DNA from: a virus | Direction: 5' to 3' (one strand) | Virus record (IMG/VR): IMGVR_UViG_3300042923_001785 | Span: 1 to 45,334 of that record | DNA: 45,334 nt | Part shown: positions 15,901-22,258 of the stretch, piece by piece | How positions within the stretch are numbered: the first letter of the stretch is position 1 | Layout of the letters: every line of letters begins with the position of its first letter | Made by a program: the position numbers and the translations under genes | The notes under the pieces: generated by a model | The model's input: only the letters and a program-made list of their open reading frames with translations | Databases searched by the model: none | What the model was told of the DNA's origin: nothing

Positions 15901-16051
15901 CATTGATGAAGAGATTTACGGAGCTGATTGTCTACTTGAAGCAATAGATGCAACGATCAAATCCGAGATTGGTTGCAAAGTATTAAGGAGTCGATTAGAG
16001 TCACCGGATGAAGTTTGTGAAAACGGAGAATGGGAGGATGAAGAGGGATGA
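15875..16051 (+). CDS. Hypothetical acidic phage protein
   Basis: 58 residues, MQRLVYTVDIDEEIYGADC..., ending in an acidic stretch NGEWEDEEG. The ATG at 15875 is chosen because GGGAGCGG lies at the right distance; longer upstream reading overlaps the zinc protein more. The stop overlaps the following ATG (ATGA). Confidence 0.6.
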   Translation: MQRLVYTVDIDEEIYGADCLLEAIDATIKSEIGCKVLRSRLESPDEVCENGEWEDEEG

Positions 16052-16737
16052 GTAGTAGATCAGAGCATTGGAATGAGTTTTTTCTTAAAGGGAATCAGAT
16101 TGATAAACAGTTGGATGATATTGAAGGAGTTTTAAAGGTTGCTGAAATGCCAGAATGTTCAGTCAGTATTTATGCAGGCAAGGAGACAGTGTATCCCAAC
16201 TCAGTGCTTCCGGTAGAAACCATGGATAGAATTTTACACACGGTTACGGATGCTTTGAGAGAAATTAAGCTTAGTAAAGAGATTGAATTTGATAAGCTGA
16301 TGGGAAAAGTTAAGCCGGCATATATCAATCCATCATTCGAAGCGGCTGTCCAGGGCATGGAACGATCAGGCAAACAACTTAATGTAGAGACAAAAGAGTG
16401 CGTATTAACCGGAGACAAAAGTATAACCGTAACAATTGCACCGGATTCGCTGGAGAAGAAGCTGACCAGTATTCTACAGAAGGAAACTAAACGTATTGTG
16501 GACAGGCCAGTACCTAAAGCAGAACAGCCTAAGCAGGAATCTAAGATGGGCCTCATGACCAAAGAAGACGTTGAACGGATGTACATCCAAGAGAATAAGA
16601 CCATGAAGGAGATCGCTGAATACTATGGGGTCAAAAAGGGTGACGTAAATAATTTTATTTATGTAAATCACCTGAGCCGGAAAAACTTTAAGGATGATGA
16701 TTTCATGGATGGCGAGTCCGGAAGGGAGCGTCCCTGA
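16048..16737 (+). CDS. Phage protein with C-terminal helix-turn-helix
   Basis: 229 residues. The first 150 have no recognised domain. Residues about 172-210 (LMTKEDVERMYIQENKTMKEIAEYYGVKKGDVNNFI) form a resolvase- or sigma-like helix-turn-helix. A proline/lysine linker precedes it. It may be a DNA-binding regulator near the switch to late transcription, since the sigma-like late regulator follows shortly. Confidence 0.65.
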   Translation: MSSRSEHWNEFFLKGNQIDKQLDDIEGVLKVAEMPECSVSIYAGKETVYPNSVLPVETMDRILHTVTDALREIKLSKEIEFDKLMGKVKPAYINPSFEAAVQGMERSGKQLNVETKECVLTGDKSITVTIAPDSLEKKLTSILQKETKRIVDRPVPKAEQPKQESKMGLMTKEDVERMYIQENKTMKEIAEYYGVKKGDVNNFIYVNHLSRKNFKDDDFMDGESGRERP

Positions 16738-16912
16738 GCCGCCTCCACTGAGGACGCAGGATAAAGACAGTGAGATCTGCCCAGTGTGCGGTAAGCAGAT
16801 TGTATTTACGATCTATATGCCACGGTCGTGCTTTACATATAAATTCAAGAAGAACGACAAGATGGTTTACTGCTGCGGATGGAGCCACTTACAAAAGGCG
16901 AGAGGACGGTGA
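16694..16912 (+). CDS. Small zinc-binding phage protein
   Basis: 72 residues if begun at 16694; the start at ATG 16709 is about equally likely, as no strong ribosome site separates them. CPVCGKQIVF in the middle and CCGWSHLQKA at the end give the C-x2-C ... C-x-W pattern of a family of phage zinc proteins often found just before late regulators. It overlaps the previous gene by 44 bases. Confidence 0.55.
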   Translation: MMISWMASPEGSVPEPPPLRTQDKDSEICPVCGKQIVFTIYMPRSCFTYKFKKNDKMVYCCGWSHLQKARGR

Positions 16913-16916
16913 GACA

Positions 16917-17357
16917 TTGACAGAAGCAGAATTAAGTCAATACAGAGCAATTAAGCAAGAAATAGCGGATTTAAACAGGCGAATTCAAGAAGCGAAGGAT
17001 GGACCGATAATGAGCTTTGGAACAGTAAAGGGATCAAGTAAATACTTCCCTTATACACCTCAAACCTTTCATGTTACTGGTATGGATCCGGCGGATACAG
17101 ATATTCGTCAGAATGAAATATCTGAATTACTCAGACAACGTGAAGTTAAACGAAATGAGCTAATCAGGAAACAGTTAGAGATTGAACAGTACATTTCAGA
17201 AATACCTGACAGCACGACAAGGACAATCTTCCGAATGCATTTCATTGACGGTGAAAATCAAATTAAGGTTGGTAGTAAACTAGGATATGATCAGAGCGTT
17301 GTTTCAAGGAAAATTCGGAGCTATGTAAAGTTGCATAAAAAACATAATTCAAAGTGA
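16917..17357 (+). CDS. DUF1492/sigma-region-4-like late transcription regulator
   Basis: 146 residues. An N-terminal coiled coil (LSQYRAIKQEIADLNRRI) is followed by the segment ISEIPDSTTRTIFRMHFIDG and a helix-turn-helix (NQIKVGSKLGYDQSVVSRKI), as in DUF1492/ArpU-like phage proteins that resemble sigma-70 region 4. Such proteins activate late genes. TTG at 16917 is preferred because GGACGGTGA is at the proper distance; the longer upstream frame overlaps the zinc gene. It is the last gene before a strong terminator and the accessory bay. Confidence 0.8.
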   Translation: MTEAELSQYRAIKQEIADLNRRIQEAKDGPIMSFGTVKGSSKYFPYTPQTFHVTGMDPADTDIRQNEISELLRQREVKRNELIRKQLEIEQYISEIPDSTTRTIFRMHFIDGENQIKVGSKLGYDQSVVSRKIRSYVKLHKKHNSK

Positions 17358-17371
17358 TAGAATAATAGCGT

Positions 17372-17440
17372 GGAAGGTTGCCAATAGGTAACCTCCTGAA
17401 CGGCTGCCGGGTGTTAAAGCCAGGTGGCTGAATCCCCCAT
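17372..17440 (+). ncRNA. Candidate structured RNA ahead of the methylase
   Basis: A hairpin GGAAGGTTGCC-AATA-GGTAACCTCC (17372-17396; ten pairs, one bulge) is followed by a GC-rich stretch with GGCT...AGCC and GCCAGGTGGC pairings that could form a second fold. No ORF is present. Together with the adjacent terminator this could be a short RNA or an attenuator. Confidence 0.35.
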
Positions 17441-17442
17441 TT

Positions 17443-17480
17443 AAAACCGCCAAGGTAATTTAAAACCAAGGCGGTTTTTT
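17443..17480 (+). terminator. Rho-independent terminator after the late regulator
   Basis: AAAACCGCC pairs with GGCGGTTTT in a 9-base-pair stem, followed by a T-run. It ends the early/middle operon. Confidence 0.85.
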
Positions 17481-17523
17481 ATCACCTAAAATAATACCCA
17501 AATATTTTATGGAAGGTGATATT

Positions 17524-18279
17524 ATAAACAGTTTTATTTCATGGATCGGTGGCAAGAAGCTGCTGAGAAGCAAAATAATTGAACAATTCCCCGGCGCTAA
17601 TGAGTACGATAGATACATTGAAGTATTCGGAGGTGCTGGATGGGTATTGTTTGCAAAAGATAAGCATGCAACACTGGAGGTATTTAATGATGTTAACGGG
17701 GAGCTAATTAATCTTTACCGTTGTGTAAAATATCATAGTAATGCACTACAGGAGGAACTAGAATGGTCTTTCGTATCCAGAGAGCAATTCTTTGATTGTA
17801 AGGAACAGTTAGTGGTTAGAGGACTTACAGATATTCAAAGGGCAGCACGGTATTTTATTCTAATCAAGAATAGCTTTGGTACTGACTTAAGGTCATTCGG
17901 GGTTAAAGGTAAAGATTTAGATAACAGCATTGAGTATTTAGGAGCCATAAAGCAAAGGCTTAAGTCAGCTGTTATTGAGAACAAGGATTTTGAAAGTTTG
18001 ATTAATACTTATGATAGAGAAAAAGCATTGTTCTATTTGGATCCTCCGTATTATCAAGCTGAAGAATATTATGATGGAACCTTCAGTATCGAAGATCATG
18101 TACGGCTAAGGAAAAGGCTGGCGAATATCAAAGGAAAATTCATTCTGTCTTATAATGACTGCGACTATATTAAAAAGCTTTATTCAGATTGTTCGATATT
18201 TGAAATAGATCGACAGCATAATCTGGTTGCAAAATCAGGAAGCGATCGTTATAAGGAATTAATAATTAAAAACTTTTGA
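17524..18279 (+). CDS. D12-class N6-adenine DNA methyltransferase
   Basis: About 251 residues. The N-terminal SAM-binding region reads FISWIGGKKLLR and VFGGAGWVLF; the catalytic motif is DPPY in LFYLDPPYYQAEEYYDG, and LSYNDCDY follows. It would methylate adenine in a short DNA site, either to protect phage DNA or to alter host expression. No restriction partner is seen. The only ATG in frame (17509) has no ribosome site, while GGAAGGTGAT lies ideally upstream of an ATA codon at 17524, which would give MNSFISWIGG as in homologues. A non-standard ATA or ATT start is therefore proposed. Confidence 0.85.
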   Translation: MNSFISWIGGKKLLRSKIIEQFPGANEYDRYIEVFGGAGWVLFAKDKHATLEVFNDVNGELINLYRCVKYHSNALQEELEWSFVSREQFFDCKEQLVVRGLTDIQRAARYFILIKNSFGTDLRSFGVKGKDLDNSIEYLGAIKQRLKSAVIENKDFESLINTYDREKALFYLDPPYYQAEEYYDGTFSIEDHVRLRKRLANIKGKFILSYNDCDYIKKLYSDCSIFEIDRQHNLVAKSGSDRYKELIIKNF

Positions 18280-18304
18280 CAAACATATGTTCGATTGGTA
18301 TAAT
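18276..18304 (+). promoter_or_regulatory. Perfect consensus promoter with embedded LexA-like box
   Basis: TTGACA (18276-18281) and TATAAT (18299-18304) with exactly 17 bases between. The spacer and -35 edge contain AAACATATGTTC, the reverse complement of GAACATATGTTT, matching the clostridial LexA pattern GAAC-N4-GTTT. An ATAATACC-TTTG-GGTATTAT palindrome overlaps the -10. SOS-controlled transcription is inferred. Confidence 0.7.
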
Positions 18305-18362
18305 ACCTTTGGGTATTATTTTAGAATTTGTGGTAGTACGGTAAAATACCGGCTGCCGATAT

Positions 18363-18432
18363 GGAACTGTAGCTCAATGGGCAGAGCATTAAACGTATGT
18401 CAATGTTGCAGGTTCGAATCCTGCCGGTTCCT
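18363..18432 (+). tRNA. tRNA-like element with defective anticodon arm
   Basis: The acceptor stem GGAACTG/CGGTTCC (seven pairs, one G-U), D arm GCTC-AATGGGCA-GAGC and T arm GCAGG-TTCGAAT-CCTGC are all intact. The part between the D and T arms is only 20 bases, two or three short, and cannot form a normal five-pair anticodon stem with a U33 loop; a CATT/AATG stem with a long loop is the best fit. No CCA follows. It is transcribed from the consensus promoter just upstream. It may be a tRNA pseudogene or a tRNA mimic. Confidence 0.55.
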
Positions 18433-18475
18433 TCCCTCAACCCCTAGAGGGAACCCTATATGTACCCCTCATAAG

Positions 18476-18510
18476 AAAGGCATTCGGTTTGTCGGCTGAG
18501 AGCCTTTTTT
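18476..18510 (+). terminator. Terminator of the tRNA-like transcript
   Basis: AAAGGC pairs with GCCTTT around an imperfect loop with GGCATTCGGTT, followed by TTTTTT. The GGCATTCGGTT part is shared with the 3' hairpin of the repeat at 19048-19172. Confidence 0.65.
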
Positions 18511-18513
18511 GTA

Positions 18514-18542
18514 TTGCAATATATTGTAATAAGTTGTATAAT
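18514..18542 (+). promoter_or_regulatory. Promoter of the 157-residue accessory gene
   Basis: TTGCAA (18514-18519) and TATAAT (18537-18542) with a 17-base spacer, directly after the preceding terminator. Confidence 0.75.
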
Positions 18543-18568
18543 AATGGTAAATGGTTAGGAGGGGTGAT

Positions 18569-19042
18569 ATGCCAAAATTCAAGGAAGCAGATTTTTATTA
18601 CGGCTCAGTGTTATCAATGTTGTTTAGTAACAATATAACTCCAGTACTTATCGAGAATGATAATGATAGGCAAGTATATGATTATACAACCAATAAAGGT
18701 GAGTTTCGAGCATTTCTTAAGTACAGAACATCTAAAAAGAAAGTAAAAAAAGATAATTACAATAGTTGGGATTTTAATTTTGCAAACGATTGTGATGAAA
18801 TCAAGCGATATATTGGGGAGGGGAAAAACGTTGTATTGTTTTTAGTATGCGGGTCCGAAAATTTTAACGAAAGCGAACTTGCTATATTGTCAAAGGAAGA
18901 TATACAAACAATATTCGTTAACAATAAAAAGACAATCACTATCAGCAGGCAAAAACATGAAAGGGCTTTCCGTATAGCGATGGGCGGTGGGAGAAGCAAC
19001 TCATTGCCAATAAAAAACAACAGATTTGATGAAATATTTTAA
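18569..19042 (+). CDS. Accessory protein of unknown function, 157 residues
   Basis: Begins MPKFKEADFYYGSVLSMLF. It contains a KGEFRAFLKYRTSKKK segment, SWDFNF, a hydrophobic strand GKNVVLFLVCGS and a C-terminal ISRQKHERAFRIAMGGG. The order (acidic residue, then K-Y, then beta strand) could suit a restriction-like nuclease or a ligand-binding fold, but no catalytic motif is certain. It resembles a widespread family of bacterial hypotheticals beginning with ADFYYG. AGGAGG precedes the ATG, and the gene has its own promoter and terminator-like repeat. Confidence 0.7.
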   Translation: MPKFKEADFYYGSVLSMLFSNNITPVLIENDNDRQVYDYTTNKGEFRAFLKYRTSKKKVKKDNYNSWDFNFANDCDEIKRYIGEGKNVVLFLVCGSENFNESELAILSKEDIQTIFVNNKKTITISRQKHERAFRIAMGGGRSNSLPIKNNRFDEIF

Positions 19043-19047
19043 TACAT

Positions 19048-19172
19048 AATAAAGAGCATCCTTTGTGAGGCTTTTCTTATACCTCAAATATCAGGGTCGT
19101 GATAGGCCATAAGATAATTCAATACCTTCAATAGCGGAGGTTGGGCATTCGGTTCGGGCTGGGTGCCTTTTT
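19048..19172 (+). repeat. Two-hairpin intergenic repeat, copy A
   Basis: This stretch aligns along its length with 21636-21766. Shared blocks include TAATAAAG, AGCATCCTT, GCTTTTCTTATA, CAAATATCAG, CCATAAGA, AATTCAA and ACCT-CAA-AGCG. It has a degenerate terminator hairpin at its start and a second hairpin at its end (GGCATTC...GGGTGCC, then TTTTT). It lies downstream of the 157-residue gene. It could be a terminator-linked small RNA or a recombination block between cassettes. Confidence 0.6.
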
Positions 19173-19209
19173 AGTACAAAGCAAATGGTAATATAGTCCT
19201 ATAGATAAA

Positions 19210-19223
19210 CAAACAAACGTTCG
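19210..19223 (+). promoter_or_regulatory. Second LexA-like box
   Basis: CAAACAAACGTTCG contains AAAC-N4-GTTC, the reverse complement of GAAC-N4-GTTT. It is followed at once by ATATAATTATTATACC, a possible -10, though no good -35 is seen. The downstream gene begins at 19335. Confidence 0.4.
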
Positions 19224-19277
19224 ATATAATTATTATACCAAAAATAAGTAAGAAATGTCATATTTTACCCTTTTGTG

Positions 19278-19306
19278 TTGAAATTAATTCACTATTGATG
19301 TATAAT
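19278..19306 (+). promoter_or_regulatory. Promoter of the two-gene accessory operon
   Basis: TTGAAA (19278-19283) and TATAAT (19301-19306) with a 17-base spacer, 29 bases before the start codon at 19335. Confidence 0.75.
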
Positions 19307-19334
19307 GATGGAAACAATTTTGGGGGGGAATAGC

Positions 19335-20297
19335 ATGGCAAATAAAACAGTTGAATTCTTAAAAATTGATTTGATTGAAAGAATATCGGGACATAAACAA
19401 GACTATATAATGCTTGAAAAAATTTTACTTGATATTGTTAAGTCAAAAGGAATAAGTGGAGATGAATGCAAAACGATTGATTTGACTCCGGATATCACCG
19501 CGGATAATGTTCTGCCTAAAATGGTGTTAGATATTTTTGAAAATGACTTATTTTTATTTGGAAGAATATGCAGAAAGAAAGCGAATAATGCGATTTTACA
19601 GCGTGATTATGATTCTCTTGTAGCGAGCGAGGTATTTACACCATCAGAAGCAATGAGAAAGGGAATTGAGGTATTTACATATTTCATAATTGATCTAGCT
19701 AAAGGAATTATCTCTATTGCTAATGCTAAAGATGCGCCTGGAGCAGGTATACTTAATAACTTATTAGATCATTATAATTCTGAATATGTGATGAGATTTA
19801 CTAATATTCCAAATGAAGATGGCATAAACTTACTATACGCATCAACTATGCCAGAAATAACAAAGCTTGAATTTGTCGTTCCATCGCCAGATCCTCAATA
19901 TTTACAACGTATATTGGAATTAACAGAAGATGAAATAGCATGTATAGCTGGAAGTGACATAGTAACTACGACATTAATATTAAGTCCTCTACCTTATAAA
20001 TCCCTGGAAAAAGATACCTCTAAAGTAAAAAGGATTATTGATATCTTACGCGAAAAGAAGGGCATATATAAGCAAGCGATAATCAGGGGAAAATCGAACG
20101 AGTTTGGAAATAAGGAATTTGATTTGCAAGCAAAGTATTTTACTTACCCAATACAAATCAAAAAAGATCATGTAGTAGATGGTAAGAAAAAAGAGTATAA
20201 TCTAAAGGAGATCACAAAGCAATTTGAGGCGGGTCTTGTAGAAGCTTATTATCGAAATCGAGACTTGATTCTTGTAATTGCAAGTAGACGAGAATAG
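19335..20297 (+). CDS. Accessory protein, probable defence or exclusion component
   Basis: 320 residues, no transmembrane segment. N-terminal MANKTVEFLKIDLIERISG; a middle section LFLFGRICRKK, then GIEVFTYFIIDLAKGIISI, and a C-terminal region with KFYTYPIQIKKD-like strands and basic residues. The layout (a strand-rich N half with a self-contained ...YFIID..KGIISI core) recalls families of abortive-infection-type hypotheticals, but I do not recognise a named domain. GGGGGGGAA precedes the ATG. It is followed 14 bases later by a four-helix membrane protein, so the two probably act together. Confidence 0.7.
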   Translation: MANKTVEFLKIDLIERISGHKQDYIMLEKILLDIVKSKGISGDECKTIDLTPDITADNVLPKMVLDIFENDLFLFGRICRKKANNAILQRDYDSLVASEVFTPSEAMRKGIEVFTYFIIDLAKGIISIANAKDAPGAGILNNLLDHYNSEYVMRFTNIPNEDGINLLYASTMPEITKLEFVVPSPDPQYLQRILELTEDEIACIAGSDIVTTTLILSPLPYKSLEKDTSKVKRIIDILREKKGIYKQAIIRGKSNEFGNKEFDLQAKYFTYPIQIKKDHVVDGKKKEYNLKEITKQFEAGLVEAYYRNRDLILVIASRRE

Positions 20298-20311
20298 AAA
20301 GCGGTGAATTC

Positions 20312-20899
20312 ATGAAAATACTTAGATCATATGTATATAGTAAGAATTATCGCATGAACATATTCTTATTTTTTATAGTATCATTTTGTATATTTATGAT
20401 TGGTAAAACATTTCACTTTTATCTGTTTATAATTAATGTCGGAAATGAGTCCGACTATCATTCAAATATATTAACAATAAACTCGGTTTTAAGTGGATTT
20501 TCACTTACTAACCTAGGAATTTTAATAAGTATATCGGGAGATCAGTTAGTAGAAAAATTAAAGGGTACCGATATACTAATTAAGCGTAATACACTGATAA
20601 GTCATTCGATTTGTTTTGGCGCTATATCAATTGTTGCATCACTAATGTTTGTGTTGAATATTAATATTGAAAAATTTCCAGCAGTTACCGAATTTATTTA
20701 TGGTTATTTATTTATCATTGAGATTACATCAATGCTTCTTAGTATCACTTATTTTCTGCTCTCAGTTAAAAAAATGATTCAATTATTAACTTATATTTAT
20801 ATTCCTAAAAATCAGTTTACCTGCGAGGAAATTACTCGTATAAAAGAACAGATGAAGAACTCTGTGATTCGAACTGATGATATAGACCCAGATCAATAG
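20312..20899 (+). CDS. Four-helix membrane protein paired with the 320-residue protein
   Basis: 195 residues with four hydrophobic segments near residues 17-40, 55-75, 94-114 and 127-150, then a soluble C-terminal tail with charged helices. Two-gene units of a cytosolic sensor and a membrane effector are common among phage defence systems; here that is an inference. Spacing of 14 bases to the upstream stop and a ribosome site GGTGAA support an operon. Confidence 0.7.
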   Translation: MKILRSYVYSKNYRMNIFLFFIVSFCIFMIGKTFHFYLFIINVGNESDYHSNILTINSVLSGFSLTNLGILISISGDQLVEKLKGTDILIKRNTLISHSICFGAISIVASLMFVLNINIEKFPAVTEFIYGYLFIIEITSMLLSITYFLLSVKKMIQLLTYIYIPKNQFTCEEITRIKEQMKNSVIRTDDIDPDQ

Positions 20900-20963
20900 G
20901 AAAATTTATTGTCCTATTGTAGATATTGTCAGAAAGTAGGTTCATGGTATAGGAGGAGTTAAA

Positions 20964-21203
20964 TTGGAAGAGAAAATGGATATCTTTCATAGATACAGCC
21001 TTGAAATTAACGGTATTAATAATCTTCTAATTGATCTTGAAAATGGAAGAATATATGAGATCGATAAGGTGCCAGGTGTCGCTAGTAGCCACAAACTTGC
21101 TAAAGACATCGAGCAACGGTTTATAGATCTGTTAATCAAAATTCAGGATAATGAAGATAGCATATCAGAAGTGGCTGCTAAAGCGATAAAGCTTCGGAAA
21201 TAA
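20964..21203 (+). CDS. Small accessory cassette protein
   Basis: 79 residues starting with TTG, with GGAGGAG 5 bases upstream. It begins with MEEKMDIFHRYSLEINGINN and has a C-terminal helix (SEVAAKAIKLRK). No domain recognised. A UUCG terminator follows. The upstream sequence at 20917-20945 resembles the promoters of the next cassettes but has a poor -10. Confidence 0.6.
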   Translation: MEEKMDIFHRYSLEINGINNLLIDLENGRIYEIDKVPGVASSHKLAKDIEQRFIDLLIKIQDNEDSISEVAAKAIKLRK

Positions 21204-21228
21204 AAATATATTAGAAATAGTTTAATAG

Positions 21229-21252
21229 AGCATCCTTCGGGGTGCTTTTCTA
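21229..21252 (+). terminator. UUCG-loop terminator
   Basis: AGCATCC-TTCG-GGGTGCT hairpin (one G-U pair) followed by TTTCTATTTT. The stem matches the other GCATCC-type terminators in this bay. Confidence 0.75.
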
Positions 21253-21263
21253 TTTTCGTCCTA

Positions 21264-21292
21264 TTGCAAATATTGGCGAAAAGTGGTAGTAT
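21264..21292 (+). promoter_or_regulatory. Promoter of the 106-residue accessory gene
   Basis: TTGCAA (21264-21269) and TAGTAT (21287-21292) with a 17-base spacer. The spacer end AAAGTGG is shared with the promoter at 21777. Confidence 0.65.
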
Positions 21293-21317
21293 TTGGGTGA
21301 AAGGAGTGGTAATTATT

Positions 21318-21638
21318 ATGAAATATACAGATAAGTATGATAAATTAATCAATGAGCGTAAAATATTCATATCGAATAGCGTGAGCGCGAGAAACCGTTT
21401 AGAAAATGAATTGCACGAGTTGGCTGCTAAACTAAATCTTTATAAAGAATGCTTAATTGAAAAGAAAACAAACGATTATAGTAAATTAGAGAGCCTAGCT
21501 AACAAGGATTGCATAGACAAGCAGGAGGAGATTGACAACCTTGTTGCACAAGTAAAAAACGCAAAATATGAAATTGATGTTTTACAAGAGTTGATTAAAA
21601 AAGAAAAACATGAACCGTTTGAAGTTCAAAGATCTTAA
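21318..21638 (+). CDS. Coiled-coil accessory protein
   Basis: 106 residues, highly charged, with long helical stretches over most of the length (ARNRLENELHELAAKLNLY, QEEIDNLVAQVKNAKYEID). Likely a coiled-coil dimer. The ATG at 21318 follows AAGGAG with a rather long gap of 11 bases. It has its own promoter and a perfect terminator. Function unknown. Confidence 0.6.
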   Translation: MKYTDKYDKLINERKIFISNSVSARNRLENELHELAAKLNLYKECLIEKKTNDYSKLESLANKDCIDKQEEIDNLVAQVKNAKYEIDVLQELIKKEKHEPFEVQRS

Positions 21639-21766
21639 TAAAGAAAAGCATCCTTCGGGATGCTTTTCTTATAAACAAATATCAGAACCGATAAAGACCA
21701 TAAGACAATTCAAGACCTCCAAGAGCGAAGGCTGGCATCTGGATTAATTTCTGGATGCCATTTTTG
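21636..21766 (+). repeat. Two-hairpin intergenic repeat, copy B
   Basis: Homologous to 19048-19172 over its whole length, including the CAAATATCAG, CCATAAGA and AATTCAAGACCTCCAAGAGCG blocks. The 3' hairpin GGCATCTGGA-TTAATT-TCTGGATGCC (21734-21759) differs in sequence from copy A but keeps its structure and its T-run, which suggests that structure is conserved. Confidence 0.6.
21644..21670 (+). terminator. Perfect UUCG-loop terminator
   Basis: AAAAGCATCC-TTCG-GGATGCTTTT, ten perfect base pairs, then TCTT. It ends the coiled-coil gene and begins repeat copy B. Confidence 0.85.
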
Positions 21767-21776
21767 TAAAACACTG

Positions 21777-21805
21777 TTGCTTTATCTGGAATAAAGTGGT
21801 AACAT
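21777..21805 (+). promoter_or_regulatory. Promoter of the 124-residue accessory gene
   Basis: TTGCTT (21777-21782) and TAACAT (21800-21805) with a 17-base spacer ending in AAAGTGG, as in the promoter at 21264. Confidence 0.55.
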
Positions 21806-21826
21806 TTGGATGTTGGAGGTGATGGG

Positions 21827-22201
21827 ATGGGATTATATGATATTGTAAAAGATGCTATGAACATAGCTCAAAAAGCGGATAATATTGAATTATATAAAAT
21901 GCTTTTAGAAGCTCAAAAGGAAACACTTGATTTGGTAGAAGAAAATCGAGAACTTAAATTTAGATTAAGAGAATTAGAGGAAAAAGAAAGACTAGAGAAA
22001 TCTGTTGTTTATAAAGAAGACGCATATTATATTAAAAATGATGATGAGTCATTAGACGGTCCATTTTGCCGAATATGCTGGGATAAAGATAGAAAACTAA
22101 TCAGGATGTCTGTGGGAGATTATACATATGGCGAAGCAGCATGCCATGTATGTAACTTTGTAGCAGATAAAATATTAAAAAATAACAAGATTAAGCCCTA
22201 A
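21827..22201 (+). CDS. Coiled-coil plus zinc-ribbon accessory protein
   Basis: 124 residues. Residues 1-60 are helical and form a coiled coil (EENRELKFRLRELEEKERLEK). Then comes VVYKEDAYYIKNDDESLDGPFCRICWDKDRKLIRM and a second pair CHVC, giving a C-x2-C ... C-x2-C zinc ribbon. Proteins of this plan, with a GPFC.xCWD motif, are common in bacterial genomes and mobile elements with no known function. GGAGGTGATGGG precedes the ATG. Its stop codon is part of a terminator stem. Confidence 0.75.
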   Translation: MGLYDIVKDAMNIAQKADNIELYKMLLEAQKETLDLVEENRELKFRLRELEEKERLEKSVVYKEDAYYIKNDDESLDGPFCRICWDKDRKLIRMSVGDYTYGEAACHVCNFVADKILKNNKIKP

Positions 22202-22221
22202 TTTCGATTATGGGCTTTTCT
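22193..22221 (+). terminator. Terminator before the terminase genes
   Basis: AAGCCC-TAAT-TTCG-ATTA-T-GGGCTT forms a hairpin with a UUCG loop and a single bulge, followed by TTCTTATA. It separates the accessory bay from the late operon. Confidence 0.75.
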
Positions 22222-22258
22222 TATACCCAAAATAAACGAATAGAGGAGGTGAGCATTA

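Noticed and set aside
16770-16916. Upstream extension of the DUF1492-like protein
   Set aside because: This part overlaps the zinc protein gene in another frame and gives an unlikely, cysteine- and arginine-rich sequence. TTG at 16917 has a suitable ribosome site.
18287-18499. 70-codon open frame across the tRNA-like region
   Set aside because: It reads through the tRNA-like element and begins between the -35 and -10 of the promoter, with no ribosome site. tRNA genes often give such chance frames.
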